64,000 nt of DNA from Alnus glutinosa (lineage: Eukaryota > Streptophyta > Magnoliopsida > Fagales > Betulaceae). Below are positions 11,892 to 24,043 of the stretch, piece after piece. Under the pieces are notes generated by a model. That model did no database searches. It was given only the letters and a program-made list of their open reading frames with translations, and was not told where the DNA came from. The stretch spans positions 25,177,501-25,241,500 of the forward strand of contig NC_084899.1 in assembly GCF_958979055.1 (NCBI RefSeq), given 5' to 3'. Position numbers and translations under genes: made by a program. Position 1 is the stretch's first letter. Every line of letters begins with the position of its first letter.

Positions 11892-12224
11892 GACTTGTAC
11901 TTATAATAACGTTTAACTCATGACTATACAATATATATTATATATATAAAGGAAAGTCAAATATTACAAAGGATAAGGCTGAGTTGCTGACTTGCTGTGA
12001 TGCCGTGCCTTGCTGGAACGTTTTACGTTTGTATTTATCTCTGTTGATATCTTTATCCGCACTTAATCCAATATTTAAGAGTTCTATATATATAATATGC
12101 AAAAGGCAAAGGGTGTCTTTCCCCATCAACCTTTACTTTTTTCGCACACTTTCCTTACCTCGTTCTTTGTTTTTATTTTTAAGGCAAAATCAACTTCTGT
12201 TTTCTCTCTCTCTGCGATTAGGAA

Positions 12225-15200
12225 ATGGAGGTCTCTTTGTCTCTGACGACAACAAGAGGTTATTCAGGTGTGTTTGCATGCATGCATGATGAAAAACTCA
12301 ATCAAAACTCAAGCCAATCCAATTCGAAAGTGAGATGATTCTTTTAACATGTAAATCAGTTGAAATGAATTGGGTTCAATTTGGATCCAATTTTATCAAC
12401 GATTATTATTGTTTCCAAACGGACCCATAAACACCCAAGAAAGTTCTTGCACCTGGGTCCTCTTTTTTTCTTAATTATCTGATTTCTTTTGATTCACGCT
12501 CAACAAATTTTCTGTAATGTTTATTTATTTATTTGCAGAGTCATTGCTGCTTCAGAAAAGGGTGAAACTTCCTTTATGGAATCGGTGTATAGTGTCCATT
12601 TCATCTACCAGAGCAGTTGTCCCACCTTTGTTTGCTCAAACTGGAATTCCCATTGGGAAGCCCAACAACGTGAAGGTTTTTCGATTGCTAAAGCTCAAAG
12701 TTGGAATCTGGAGATTTGGTTCTGCCTATTCTTGATATGGTAATTCTATTTTGATACCTTCGTTTTCTGTTTTGCAGGTTTTGTGCAGTCAAATAAGAGA
12801 AATTCCTGTGGTGGAGGGCAGGTATGGTATCCGCAAGTGTCACAAGTCATTTAATACGCTGAATTGTTTGATGGAAAGTGATCTTTTTTTTTTTTTTTTT
12901 TTTTTTTTTGTTTATGCACACCAGTTTTATGCACACCAGTTAGTCTTCTGATTTTGCTGTTTATCTGTAGTAACTGTTGCTTCTATTTCTTCAAGGTGTA
13001 TTGATGAAATTCCTGTGGTGGAGGGCAGGTATGGTATCTGCAAGTGTCACAAGTTATTTAATACGCTGAATTGTTAGATGGAAAGTGATATTTTTTTATG
13101 CATATCAGTTACTTTTCTGATTTTGCTGTTTAACTGTAGTAACTGTTGCTTCTATTTCTTCAAGGTGTATTGATGACATATACGATGCTTTAGCCCAGCG
13201 GCTTCTTCCTACTGCGGCGGCAATAGCATCAAATCCCAAGTTGAAGTAAGTTCTAGTTTCCCGAATCAGAAAAGAAAATTGTGAAATTTGGTGTTTTCTA
13301 ATTGTGTGTTGCTAGATGTGGCAAAGACAAATCACATACAAAGAGTGAGCACATTTTTTGAAGTTCTGAATTATTATAAAGCTTACGATATCCTATATAC
13401 AAGTGGCTTTTGGTTGCTCGAATGAAAACGTCTGTGTGCGTATATATCCGTACACTACTCTTTTTGATGATATTTTCTTAAATGGGGTCTCCACCTTTCA
13501 ATGTGTGTTTCTCGTAGTCCAGGGACCAGGCACCTTCAGAGAATAGTTAATAGCTTCTAAAAGCTAATTGTATTTATTTATTTTGTATGTATTGTCTTGT
13601 TGGTTTGGCATTCATATAAAGAACATCTTTTCTTTTGATTTGGGTCTTGCCCATTACTCTAAAAATAATTCACCTCCCTAAAATACCATACAGATACATT
13701 GTGGGTTTGGCTGGTCCTCCTGGTTCTGGAAAGAGCACTCTAGCAAATGAAGTAGCACGACGTGTAAACAAATTATGGCCCCAGAAAGCTTCATCACTTG
13801 ATTCCCAAGTTAAGCCTCCAGATGTAGCTATGGTTCTTCCCATGGATGGGTTTCATCTCCATCGTTCTCAGCTGGACAAGATGGAGGTTAGCCTTTCTTT
13901 CTAGACTCAATCTTTATGTTTTTTCTTTTATGGATTACATAGCATTTCCTTGCTTTACTTTTGGGGTCAGCCCTGTCATAGCTTCAAACAGAATAAAAAA
14001 TATAACATGAACAAAATCAGCAAAGCCTAGAAATTAGAGAAACATGCTAACACGCTCGAACTAGTTTTAATGTCATAAGAAGCTTCTGACTGTAAAACTA
14101 TAAAAAATTAAGCTTTTGGGTGACAAGTCACGAGTTGGTTATGTAAATATGGATCATAATAAGTATTTGATTTACCTGATTTTGCACAATGTATCTAGCT
14201 TTTCCCTGAACTGATTCACACGTTGTATCTAGCATTCCTTGAGGCGTTTTATTTGAGAAATAAGATGCTAAATTCTGCTCTTTCCCTTTTTTTTTTCCTC
14301 CCCCCTTGCGTGTTATACTCATAAATTCACAAATCAGACTTCTGTGTTAATGAAAAAATATTGATAACTTCTTATTCGAGTAATGTTCTTTCATTGTAGA
14401 ATCCAAAGGAAGCCCATGCAAGAAGGGGAGGTGAGGTTTCTGTATTTTGTAATCACTGATTTAAAAACCTTGTAAGCATCAAAAGCTGTAATCTTTCTAA
14501 TTGATGAATCAGCTCCATGGACATTTGATCCAGCACGACTACTTTCATGTCTCCAGACTTTAAGAAAGCAGGTGACTGGCTTTTGGTGTTGAAAACTTTT
14601 TATTAATTTGTTTACTGCAAATCTGTAAGTTTGTTCATTAGTGCACCAGCTTGTTCACTCTTCATAATAAGGAATTTCTTTTGTCATGTGCATGAATGCA
14701 TGTGTGTATGTGAGAGAACTGCATAAGTGCATTACTCAACTTGCACTCTGAAGTGACTGTTTCTTCAGGGATCAGTTTTCGTGCCATCATTTGACCATGG
14801 CATTGGAGATCCAGTGGAGGATGACATCTTTGTGGGCTTTCAGTGAGTAATTTGTTTCTTTCACCTGAAGAATTTTCTTGGAAATATGAAGCTTGTTACT
14901 AGCTAATACAATAAACTTTGTCAAGGCTAAATTGGTGTAAGCGAGCTGATCAGCATTTAGAACATTAAGAATATTATGCACTGAACTAGCAAATTCAATA
15001 AACTTTGTGAAGGCTAAATTTGATGTAAATGAGCTGATAGGAAATTTGAACATTAAGAATATTATGCTTAATGGGTGAGTTTTCTTAGAACTATACTATC
15101 GTATTTTTGGCATCCCCTATCAATATGCGAAATCGAGCTCAGGCTCTCTTTGTTTTATCACTATCCTTTATTGTTTGATTTAGTAATGGAGAAATCGCTT

Positions 15201-18023
15201 TTATAAATCTAATGCTTATAATATATCCATGATTTTAATCTCCTAGTCGAGTTTGGCACCCTCTAGTTTATACTTTGGCCACGACTGACCCTAAAAGGAA
15301 GGAATGGAAAAAGCAACATGTCGTATTAATGGACAATTCTGAGAATATTTTGTTCTTATCTTATTGGATCAATCCAAAATCATCTTTGAATTCTTGACGT
15401 GCAAAAAAAAAAAAAGAAAAAAAAAAAAGGAAGGGTTAAGTGAATAAATTGATAGAGCCCCATGGCTCCAATTATAGGGAAACAAAAAAAAGAAGCAACA
15501 AGCATCTGTTCTTAGTTTGAATGATTTCCCGATCTAATCAAACGTTAAAAATATATTAGTGCTTGATGCAGATAATGTTTTTACCATAAGTGGCTTATTG
15601 ATTTTTTTTTTTTTTTAAAAAAATTATTATATATATATATATATTTTTTATAAATCCTAATTATTAGTAGATATTCTACACATTCATCCCCACACTCTAA
15701 TAAGATGCTATTATCAATGTGTAGAATATAAGCTACTTTACTAATAAAAGAAAAGCCCTATATATTCTATTAGTAAAGCCTAAATGTCCTTAGCCCAGTT
15801 TTTTCTCTTTTCAGGCACAAAGTGATTATAGTAGAAGGAAATTATATATTCATGGAAGATGGAGTTTGGAAAGACATATCATCTACATTTGATGAGAAGT
15901 GGTAAGTATTGGATTCTTCAAGGATATTGTTAATCTCTGGTCATCAGTTGCATGTTGAAGTATATTAGTTTCATTCTACTCACTTTACATGGTGTGAAAT
16001 GGTGGAAAATTGATCTTGAGAACTTATGTGTGCTTACATTTTATATTTGTATTGACAAGTTCTGGGCACTGTTTTTTACATTTGATGTGCTTGGATTACA
16101 CATTGGGGTTGGGGGGTGGGGGGGAATTTGGAATTTTTTTTTTCTTAGGTTCGTTTTAAGGCCCGCCCCTGCAATTGCAAAAATCTACCCTTGCAAAAGT
16201 TTGCTTCTTCTTCTTCTTCTTCTACTCCTCCTCCTCCTTATTGTGTGCCGCCAATGTGTCCACCACCACTGTGGCAACCCATCACCCACCAAGTCTCTTG
16301 TAGTTGACAAAGTGAAATGAAGTCAATTGAAATAAAACTGACAGAGGATCACTATTGGCAACTCTGGCAGAGACTGGCAAAAATGGTGTAGTTTGGGGGG
16401 CACTGTGTTTGGTGGTGGACAAGAGAGGTGGGCTGCTGTGAAGATTCATACTGTCTTTAGGGGATATTTGGTAAGTGGGTCAACTTAGCTAATTGTGTAC
16501 CAAAACTACTTTTGTGCTTGGAATTAGTGGTTTTAGTTTTAGTAAGTAATCTTCGGACTTTGTGTAAACTTGGTTGTTCAGTTTTATGAATGTGTTTAGT
16601 CGGACTTGTGACTCAGTTGAACAAAATTCACAGAAAATGAAGAAAAAACCAATGGGTTTTACTTCGAATTTGTGGTCAAGGGAAAATGCTCTGAGAATCT
16701 TTAAGGGAGTATTGTAGAGAGTTTCTCCTTCACAGAGAGAACGAGTGAAGTATGATAGACTTTTAGGAAGTTTCTCTATGTAACCAACAAATAGTCAAAT
16801 AATAGAAGTTAAGGGAGTTTCTGGATCTCGGTTGTGAGTGCAATTAAATAAAAGAGGTCGTTTGATAATATCCACAACAACCATCATGGAAAATAAGAAA
16901 TCTCATAAAATTTTCACGTGCGTCTGTTCTCTATCTTTTTACTTAAAAAAAATGACGCTTTAATATTAGCAACCTAATATATACTCGCTAATACTTATAT
17001 TATTTTTATAAAATAAGGTTTATTCGTATATTTATGTATATATTAGTTTTCTGTCTTTTTTGCTTATGAAAATGACGTTGTTTTAATATCAGCAGCCGCA
17101 CTCATTCTTTTCCTCCCTCTCTCTCTAGAAATTTCTTTCCGCTGCTTCTCTGCTCCAACAACTGCATCTCCCTGCCCCTCGCCCAAGCCATAGTCTCACC
17201 CCCACAAAGAGAAGATCCTAGCTCCGCCAAATCACAAACACAAATACACATTTTAAAGTATTTAAAGGATAATCCTTTCAACCCTAATTAACATTAGTTT
17301 TACTTTTAATTGTAATTCTATAGATTCTGGGCCACTAGCCTGCACTGTAGTTTTGAAGTTATTATTGATTGCAGTGCTGTTGCCTCATTTTCATTTATAA
17401 TCTTATGGTGAGTTTATATTGCCATCCTGATGAAGATCTTTGGTTTTTTTATTTAGAGTTATATTAACAAAGTAATGGAACAAAATTAGGGATGACAATG
17501 CTCGAATCTTACGCCTCACAATGCTCCTACTGCTTGGTCGTTCTTCTTTCATAAACTGCTTTTAACATAACAAATGCAATTTAGTTGCATTGCACATATT
17601 ATTGTTTAAAACAATGATGATTTTATCTCCAAGGTTCATTGAGGTTGATATTGACACATCAATGCGACGAGTCCTAAACAGACATATTTCAACAGGTATG
17701 TGGTCCTTAATTTTTTAACCAGCTACTTTCCTCCAAAAGGGACAATAGAAAGAAATGGTGCCTTATGATTGTATTTTTCTTTTTCTTTTTGTTCTGTCTA
17801 TTACAGGAAAGCCCCCAGATGTTGCTAAATGGCGGGTAAGCCTCACTTTCTTTGAAATTCAAACTTGTAAATTTTAAGTGGATTCTTTCAATTGCCTCTG
17901 TGGTGAATTGCATATAACTCTACACTCATCCAGCAGATAGACTACAATGACCGGCCTAATGCAGAGTTTATAATCAAGTCTAAGAAGAATGTAGATTTAG
18001 TAATCAAATCGCTTGACTTCTGA
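12225..18023 (+). CDS. P-loop kinase, phosphoribulokinase/uridine kinase family (At1g03030-like)
   Basis: Predicted small-molecule kinase of the PRK/URK superfamily, similar to Arabidopsis At1g03030; the substrate is not known. Exons: 12225-12267, 12539-12675, 12778-12821, 13165-13245, 13694-13886, 14400-14430, 14513-14571, 14769-14842, 15815-15901, 17634-17695, 17807-17835, 17937-18023. These give 308 residues with consistent phases. Residues about 1-60 are Ser/Arg-rich without acidic residues after the start, like a plastid or mitochondrial transit peptide. Walker A is GPPGSGKST near 108-116. Then come PMDGFHLHRSQL (substrate-side loop), a conserved APWTFDP, and HKVIIVEGNYIF (Walker B-like strand and family motif). 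The last acceptor is CAGCAG, so one Gln may be optionally included. A tandem duplication around 12800-13176 adds a possible 33-nt in-frame exon at 12996-13028. Intron 9 is long (1.7 kb). Confidence 0.85.
12800..13176 (+). repeat. Tandem duplication (period 207 bp) spanning an exon end, intron and exon start
   Basis: Copy 1 begins at 12800 and copy 2 at 13007, both with AAATTCCTGTGGTGGAGG. Both run through GGTATGGTATC, ACGCTGAATTGTT and CTATTTCTTCAAGGTGTA. Copy 1 carries a T-run of over 20 bases. The event copied the 3' end of exon 3 and the 5' start of exon 4 together with the intron between them. This leaves a hybrid mini-exon at 12996-13028 with its own AG acceptor and GT donor. Confidence 0.88.
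14902..15068 (+). repeat. Tandem duplication (period 87 bp) in kinase intron 8
   Basis: Copies at 14902-14988 and 14989-15068 share CAATAAACTTTGT, AAGGCTAAATT, GAGCTGAT and GAACATTAAGAATATTATGC with moderate divergence. They lie wholly within an intron, so no coding effect is expected. Confidence 0.75.
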
Positions 18024-18870
18024 AGGTGAAATCAAGTGGCTCTATACCTGAAGTAATTTGTAGAGATCAGTTTTGCATCAAGTTAATGCAAAACAGGGGA
18101 AGATGGAAAGCATACAAAGTTGATCATATATTTGTTTTCGTTATGTATGTGCATACATTGAATTCATTAATGGAAGAAACTGGCCACGTTTCATCTTTGT
18201 TTGAAAAATGGCTTAAATGTTGCACTCTTGGAAACTGGTATAAAATTGAGGGGAATTTTTACATTTTACCTATCATAATGAAAATCTCCCCTTATCTCCT
18301 CGAGTTATCCTTGGCAAAAAGAAAAGAAATGAAAGGATTAACCAGTGAGATGGTGAGTAGGCAATGGTATCTGTTGCTGCTGTTTGGTATTGCAGAAAGG
18401 TATGCATGAAGCAGTTTTGAGGAAGCTGTGTCCTAGGAGCTGCCCACATTTGCACTAGTAGCTTTCATCCTGCCTATCAGCTACTTCCACTATGTAAATA
18501 ACAGGGCAATATACATAATAAGAAGAAAAAAGCAAAATTGCACTAAACATGATTAGTGCTTGGGTCTCCTTCCGTGGTCCGGATAAAGTTTTCCTTCAAT
18601 TTAGTCTAATTTAGTCCATTAAACAAGGTGTTTAAAATGCATGTGATCCTGCCCTTTGATTGGGCCATTGGCATAGCATGGCGGGCTGGCCTGGATTTGA
18701 GTTGTCACGGGGCTGAAACCTGGAGGCGTGGCTGTTGGACTGAACTTTTTATTGGGCCTAGGCCCGATTACTGCCATATGCCCAATTTTCTTTTGTTTCT
18801 TAAGCCTTCAATCTCAGATGGTACTAACTTGGAAAGGGTTGCTCATTAAACAGATTGGAAGTATCCCAAA

Positions 18871-19261
18871 AGAGCATTTCTAGTGGACCTATTAGATTTT
18901 ACTAGTCAAAATAGGTAAAATTACTTTTCACTATTTGACTTATTAACATTTTTAAAGCACCCCAACAGCCTTACTATTTTATCTATCCAGCTTCACTATT
19001 CCATTTAATTTAATTTTATTTTTTCGAAGATTTCTTTATTCTTTCTCTAGCATTTATATTTTTGATGTTTGTCTTTTCCTAACGGTCATATTTCTGAAAT
19101 ATTTGTCTTATTATAACAGTTATATTTTTGAATATTATTTAACTTATCTAACGGTCATATTTTTGAAATATTTTTCTTTTTCTAACTGTCATATTTAAAA
19201 AAAAAAAAATGTCGTATGCTTTCAGTATAAATAAACATAATAGCTTAATTGGAAATGCTCT
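18871..19261. mobile_element. Non-autonomous TIR element with internal TAACGGTCATATT repeats
   Basis: The ends pair as AGAGCATTTCTAGTGG and the complement of AATTGGAAATGCTCT. This AGAGCAT-type end is common in plant non-autonomous DNA transposons of the PIF/Harbinger kind. The interior is AT-rich with about four degenerate copies of TAACGGTCATATTT followed by GAAATAT-like sequence. It has no coding capacity. The flanking duplication is unclear. Confidence 0.6.
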
Positions 19262-20073
19262 AATGAGTGCTAGCTAAATAAATACACGTACGTAGGTTTG
19301 TGGTATGATTCAATTAATTGTAAGCAGAATCAATTCCTAGGTACGTAGGATGCATGCATGATTTTATTGGTAGATTTACAGTCTCGAATTCGATCAAATG
19401 ATTAGTCTCATGATAACTCTGTCTTGGGAAGAAATTATTCACAAATGCGTCTCAGAGTCTACATAATTATACGTAGGAAATAAATTAAAAACCTTCCTAA
19501 ATTTATAAATGAAATATTTCCTGAAATGACAAAATAACTTAAAACAGTAATTTTTGAATGGAAAAATAATGGATTTTGAGCCTGAAAATAGTAGCTCTGT
19601 GGCCATGACTGCATGCTGAAAAAAGCTTTTCAGATTAGGGGTTTATGCGTGATTTTGATATTTATAGCCAAAGTAATGCTTGATTTACTTCACATATATT
19701 GCACGATATTGTTTAAATTACACATTCATGATTCTACCAATTCGATCTTGTCATTTTTGCACCGATCCTCGATCTATGCATGCATGCCAACATATTTCAG
19801 CGCCATTAATTTATATATATATATATTACATTAGTGTTAAATCATCAATTATCTCAAAAACTCAAGTTGGTAGAAAATTCAAAATTTAATTATTCAATTA
19901 CTACTAATCTAACACTCTCATTCCTCATTAATTATATATAAGTGAGATCCAACAAGTGAAATATTTAATTAAAACGAGTAGTAAATTACATAGACATAGT
20001 TTCAATTTAATTCATGACTTCTGCTATGATACAACCCAAAAGCTTTAGCTAATATAATTAAGGACATGTTAGA

Positions 20074-20241
20074 CATTCATCTCCTGCCCATTTCCATACA
20101 ACTAAGTTTTAAATTCATCATTGGATTTGTGGGACCTAATCACCATTAGATTTGTGAGACTTATATTGGGTCCCACAAATCTAATGGTGAATTTAAAAAA
20201 GAGAGGAGTAAAAAATAAGTAGGGAATGAATTTGTATCATT
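20074..20241. repeat. Imperfect inverted repeat (MITE-like)
   Basis: Outer arms CATTCATCTCCTGCCCAT and ATAAGTAGGGAATGAAT pair loosely. The inner arms TCACCATTAGATTTGTGAGA and CCCACAAATCTAATGGTGA pair almost perfectly around a short loop near 20170. There is no coding potential. Confidence 0.5.
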
Positions 20242-21522
20242 TTCTATAAATAATTGTGAATTTAATTCCTACTTTAACGTGGGTACGTTCCATCTTGGTG
20301 AGAGACAGAAGATGATAACAAGTATTTAAACCATGTAATTGCATGCTGGGACTTATTCATTGAAGCATGCACCAAATAATATTAATCCTTCCTCGATCTA
20401 TGTCTTAGAATAATCTCTCTCTCTCTCTCTTTCTCCATATTACTTAAGGGTAATTAATTGAAGATCAGGATCATTTCTGGATACGTTCACATTAATCGTG
20501 TAAGTAATTAAAAGGGGACAACAGTATCGGATCTCCCCCAGAATTGTGTGTTTTTGTATGACCAGGTTTCCATTAGCGGAAATGCATAGCTCTGCAGCCA
20601 GCATATATATATATATATATATATCAGATCCAATATTTGAGAGAGATAGAAAAAGAAAGAAACTATATATATATATTTAAGTACATGGATGATCACGTTG
20701 ATGATATACGAAAACAATATGAAATTGCAAGTGGCTGCAACGACGTCCTTGATCATCGCAAAGTTCCAGGCACATAGGGGACCATGCTCACTGGTCAAAT
20801 GTACAAATTCATGATCATGATGTGATGGCACCTTCCTTCGGCCACCCACATGCACACTTGCTTTGCTAGCTGCATGCTTACTCTAATTTCCTTTTCGCTA
20901 TTCATTGTAGCATGCCCAAATAATATTGCCAATCTCTTTCATGGATCTACAATAATAATTTCATCTAACCAAAACAAATGGCCATGCATAAATGCTCCAT
21001 CAACATGCACATGTTCGTGTTCCCTCTTTCACCTTGCCCATGAAACATTTGCAATTAAGACACGTACGTACGTGGTCTCACTACTAGCTTTCACACACAC
21101 ACTGACACACACAAAATAAAAAATAAAAAGAGAGCATATATATATATATATATATGCATTGATTGATTCAGATAAATATCATAAGAAAAGAAGAATAATA
21201 TTAAGTAATTTAAGGAAGAAATTAAAACACGCAATTAACACAGCAAACAGGTACATTACTGTACTTATGTTATTAAGCAAGCGCGCATTAATACTAAACA
21301 AGCAAAACAAAGTCAAGTCTTAGGAACATATATAGGAGTTACTATTGTTGTTTCTGTCCACAATAAGTACTCAAAATCTCACACTAATATATAAAAACCA
21401 TATATAATGATCATAAAAACTCCCATACATCCTGCTCAATCCATCTGCACGCGTTTTTTTTTTTTTGGTGTTTGCGGTGACTGCGACGAGATCAAAGGAG
21501 CAGGTTGTGGACGTTTACTAGT

Positions 21523-21653
21523 TTAGCTTCTGTTCCTGCATTTCTCCACGGCTCTTGGCGCTGAAATACCAAAAACAGTTTGAAGATAAATTAAAGCTGA
21601 TTAGTGAAGTACTTCTTAATTAAGCTGCCTTTTAAGAGAGACCAAAAGTACTC

Positions 21654-21690
<37 letters not shown>

Positions 21691-23890
21691 TTTTGCCTCT
21701 TAGCTTGTACGCGTGTTGTGCGTTGATAAATGAGTGCTGTTATGAGTATTACAGCTTTTAATTTACTACAAATTTTTTACAAATTAACAGATTTGATAGT
21801 TCCTGTAACATTCATCACATACGACCATGTGAGTTTGTAAGAAAAATATAGTAAAACTTGAAATACTCCAAACAGTTTTCTTGATAAAGTTACTGAGCTG
21901 CAGTTTGAAGATAGATACTAACCGAGTCCAATTGCCTCCGTTCCTTTCATTATGCGCAGACGCTTGCATGAATGAACAAACATCCTGGTTGAGGTAAAAG
22001 AAAGTTAAGATTATATATAAGTACATAAGAGCTGAGATTTGTTGGATTTATTTTCAGTCTTTTATGTGATGCCCCGTAGAGCTCTGAAGATATATTTTTG
22101 CAAGAGATATATGGAGAACTTACTCCCATGGGACATCGCCAACGAGCATCCAGTCACCGTCCTTGTCCTCATAACTAGGAACATAGTCAGAGCTGTTCAA
22201 AAGATCCATCAGCTTCCTTTCATTCATGAAATCCTTCATTCCTTGGGATCCACAATTACCTTGAACGAAGAACCGTACATATATCAATAAATGGTGCACA
22301 TTAAAAGAAATATATCATAAATTTGTAATGTTACCTACATAGTAGACTGTTACATAATTAAGAAGAATCTAATTATGTGCTTACCAATAGTGAAGGAACT
22401 GAACATTTTGCCTAAGGCATCAAAGAGCTCTTGGTAACTCTTGTACATCTTTAGGTCAACTTTACGAAGATAAGGTGCACCATCCATGCTAACCTTCACA
22501 AAGGCTGCGTTGCCACTAGCCTTCTCACTCTCCTCGGGGCCGCCCTTTTGGACAGCTAACATATTCTTTCGGAATGATCGGACGGGGGGCCAACCCACAA
22601 CTTGTGCCCTAAATTTCTCATTTGGTTAAATTATTACTGTTCACTTTCTATTTACAGCTTTATGGCTCTATAATGGAGTTAAAAAGAGAGAAAAATATAA
22701 AATCAAAATCAAAAGAAGCAAGTATTATGAGATCAAACAAACTGAAGTATAAAGGAAAGAAAATATTATGCTCGAAATTGTGGGTGCAGTGGGAGAGATC
22801 GATCTATATACGTACGTACCATTCGATCGACAAGCTTCAAAAGAGCTATGTATAACAAGATCGATCTATATATATACTTAATGTAAATCTGTTAGAGTAC
22901 GTTCGTTATTTTTCTCGTCTGAAAGAATTATTTGCGCTCTTCTAAAGAACTTGCAAAAAACATATATATATATATATATGGTGGAAACTTTGTAATTCGT
23001 CTTCATAATATACAATATTTCGCAAAGTATGATTTTTGATAGGCCTTTTTTCTTCTTCTTCTTCTTGCATTATATTTTCTTTATGCTTTTCTCCATGCAA
23101 TAAATAGGCCTTTTTTTCAAAAAAAAAAAACTGAAATTTCTTTCCCCAAAATTTGATGTCTATAGTGCTGTGGAGAGAAACAAACAAAATAACCTCCAAA
23201 TGAGTAGGAAAAAGCTTGTTAACTGTCTCCCGGCCACCACAGTTCCCAACTCTAAGCTTTATGAATAAATCATTTATGATGAGTTCCTCTCAAAAGTTCA
23301 AAACAAACTCATAGGCAGAACCCTAAAAAGGGGTTTCTTCAATCCGGCCAGGAGGTCACGATAATCTTTGTACCTCATAAAAATGTAGTTTTTTGTTTTT
23401 GTTTTTGTTGTTTTTTTTTTTTCTTTCCAAATCATCCCTTTCACACGATCTAAGTATTGGCCCTTCTTTTTCTGGTTCATCTCTTTCTCTCTCCCCCTCT
23501 CAAGTAAAAAAAATGGTTAATTTTGCTAGCCCTGAACATATATATATATACAGAAAGCTATGCGCGCACTAATTAACATGCGCCCAAGAATAACAAGAGC
23601 GAACAAAAAAGAAGGCAGCTAGCTTACTTAGCCGGATGCTTGGCTGGATCAGCGGTGAGAAGGCAGTTCTTCTCCTTTTGCAGCTTCTCAGTCGTCGGAT
23701 CCCTGCCCGGTTCCTTGGAAGAAAGATTCAGTTTCAAATCCACAGTAGTAGTCTCAGTCTCAGTCTCAGAGAAACCTCTCTTCCTTGCCACCTCAGCACC
23801 TTCATGAGTAGTTGCTCCGTTTCCTGGCAAGCCTAGCCTGAGCTCGGTCTCCTCAAACCCCATCTTCTCCTTCTTTGTCCCAGCTTCCAT
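21523..23890 (-). CDS. IAA: Aux/IAA auxin-response repressor, IAA7/14/16/17 clade
   Basis: Nuclear co-repressor that binds ARF transcription factors and is degraded by SCF-TIR1/AFB when auxin is present. Exons (minus strand, in order): 23890-23628, 22608-22385, 22259-22124, 21984-21923, 21560-21523. All are GT-AG with phases that fit, giving 240 residues, typical for the clade. Domain I has TELRLGLPG (EAR-type repression motif, residues about 15-23). A KR-type pair lies in ARKRGFSET. Domain II has [12 protein letters not shown] (the degron). Domains III/IV form the PB1 fold, with [18 protein letters not shown], and [17 protein letters not shown] (acidic OPCA-like motif). The tail [16 protein letters not shown] is diagnostic of the IAA7/14/16/17 group. 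The exact orthologue cannot be set by eye. A diverging Aux/IAA of the other clade lies 12.9 kb away. Confidence 0.94.
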
Positions 23891-24035
23891 GACTTTTTTT
23901 CGCTCTCTCTAATTAACAACTCTTTATCTCTCTCTCTCCCTCTCTCTCTCTAAGCATTCAGTGCTTTGTTTCTTTGTGATAATAATAGTGGGGGGGACGT
24001 TAGCGAGGGAAGAGGGTGTGTTTGGGCTTTGTGGG

Positions 24036-24043
24036 TATTAATA
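24036..24043 (-). promoter_or_regulatory. Putative TATA element of the minus-strand Aux/IAA gene
   Basis: TATTAATA lies about 146-153 bp upstream of the ATG at 23890, before a leader rich in GA on the coding strand (CT on the plus strand, 23900-23955). Placement is plausible for a plant core promoter, but no transcript start is visible. Confidence 0.4.

Larger units (their letters stand above)
9292..12224. other. Intergenic DNA between FBL17 and the kinase gene
   Basis: The FBL17 3' region has an A-run near 9431-9450. About 9855-10215 resembles a solo LTR or its leader (ordered, less AT-rich, with TATTTATAGGG near 10020), but no partner copy is present. A 9-bp-TSD MITE lies at 10802-10957. 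An orphan coding-like stretch lies at 11607-11891 on the minus strand. The rest is AT-rich with no support for genes. Confidence 0.4.
18024..21522. other. Intergenic DNA between the kinase and the first Aux/IAA gene
   Basis: The kinase 3' UTR is probably the first few hundred bases. The stretch then holds a TIR element (18871-19261), an inverted repeat (20074-20241), CT and TA microsatellites (near 20412-20432, 20603-20624 and 21136-21156) and GCATGCATG-type motifs. No gene is supported. Confidence 0.5.

Noticed and set aside
12676-12736. Alternative donor for kinase exon 2 near 12740
   Set aside because: Using it would read through an in-frame TGA; the donor at 12676 gives the correct phase into exon 3.
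18026-18409. 127-codon open frame just after the kinase stop
   Set aside because: It follows the kinase stop directly, has no recognisable domain and reads like 3' UTR sequence.
20508-21119. Open frames of 89-115 codons between the kinase and Aux/IAA genes
   Set aside because: Low-complexity, Ile/Tyr-rich from TA repeats, no splice partners or domains.
22622-23480. Short frames inside Aux/IAA intron 1
   Set aside because: They lie within a well-supported 1-kb intron and are Lys- or Phe-rich from A/T runs.
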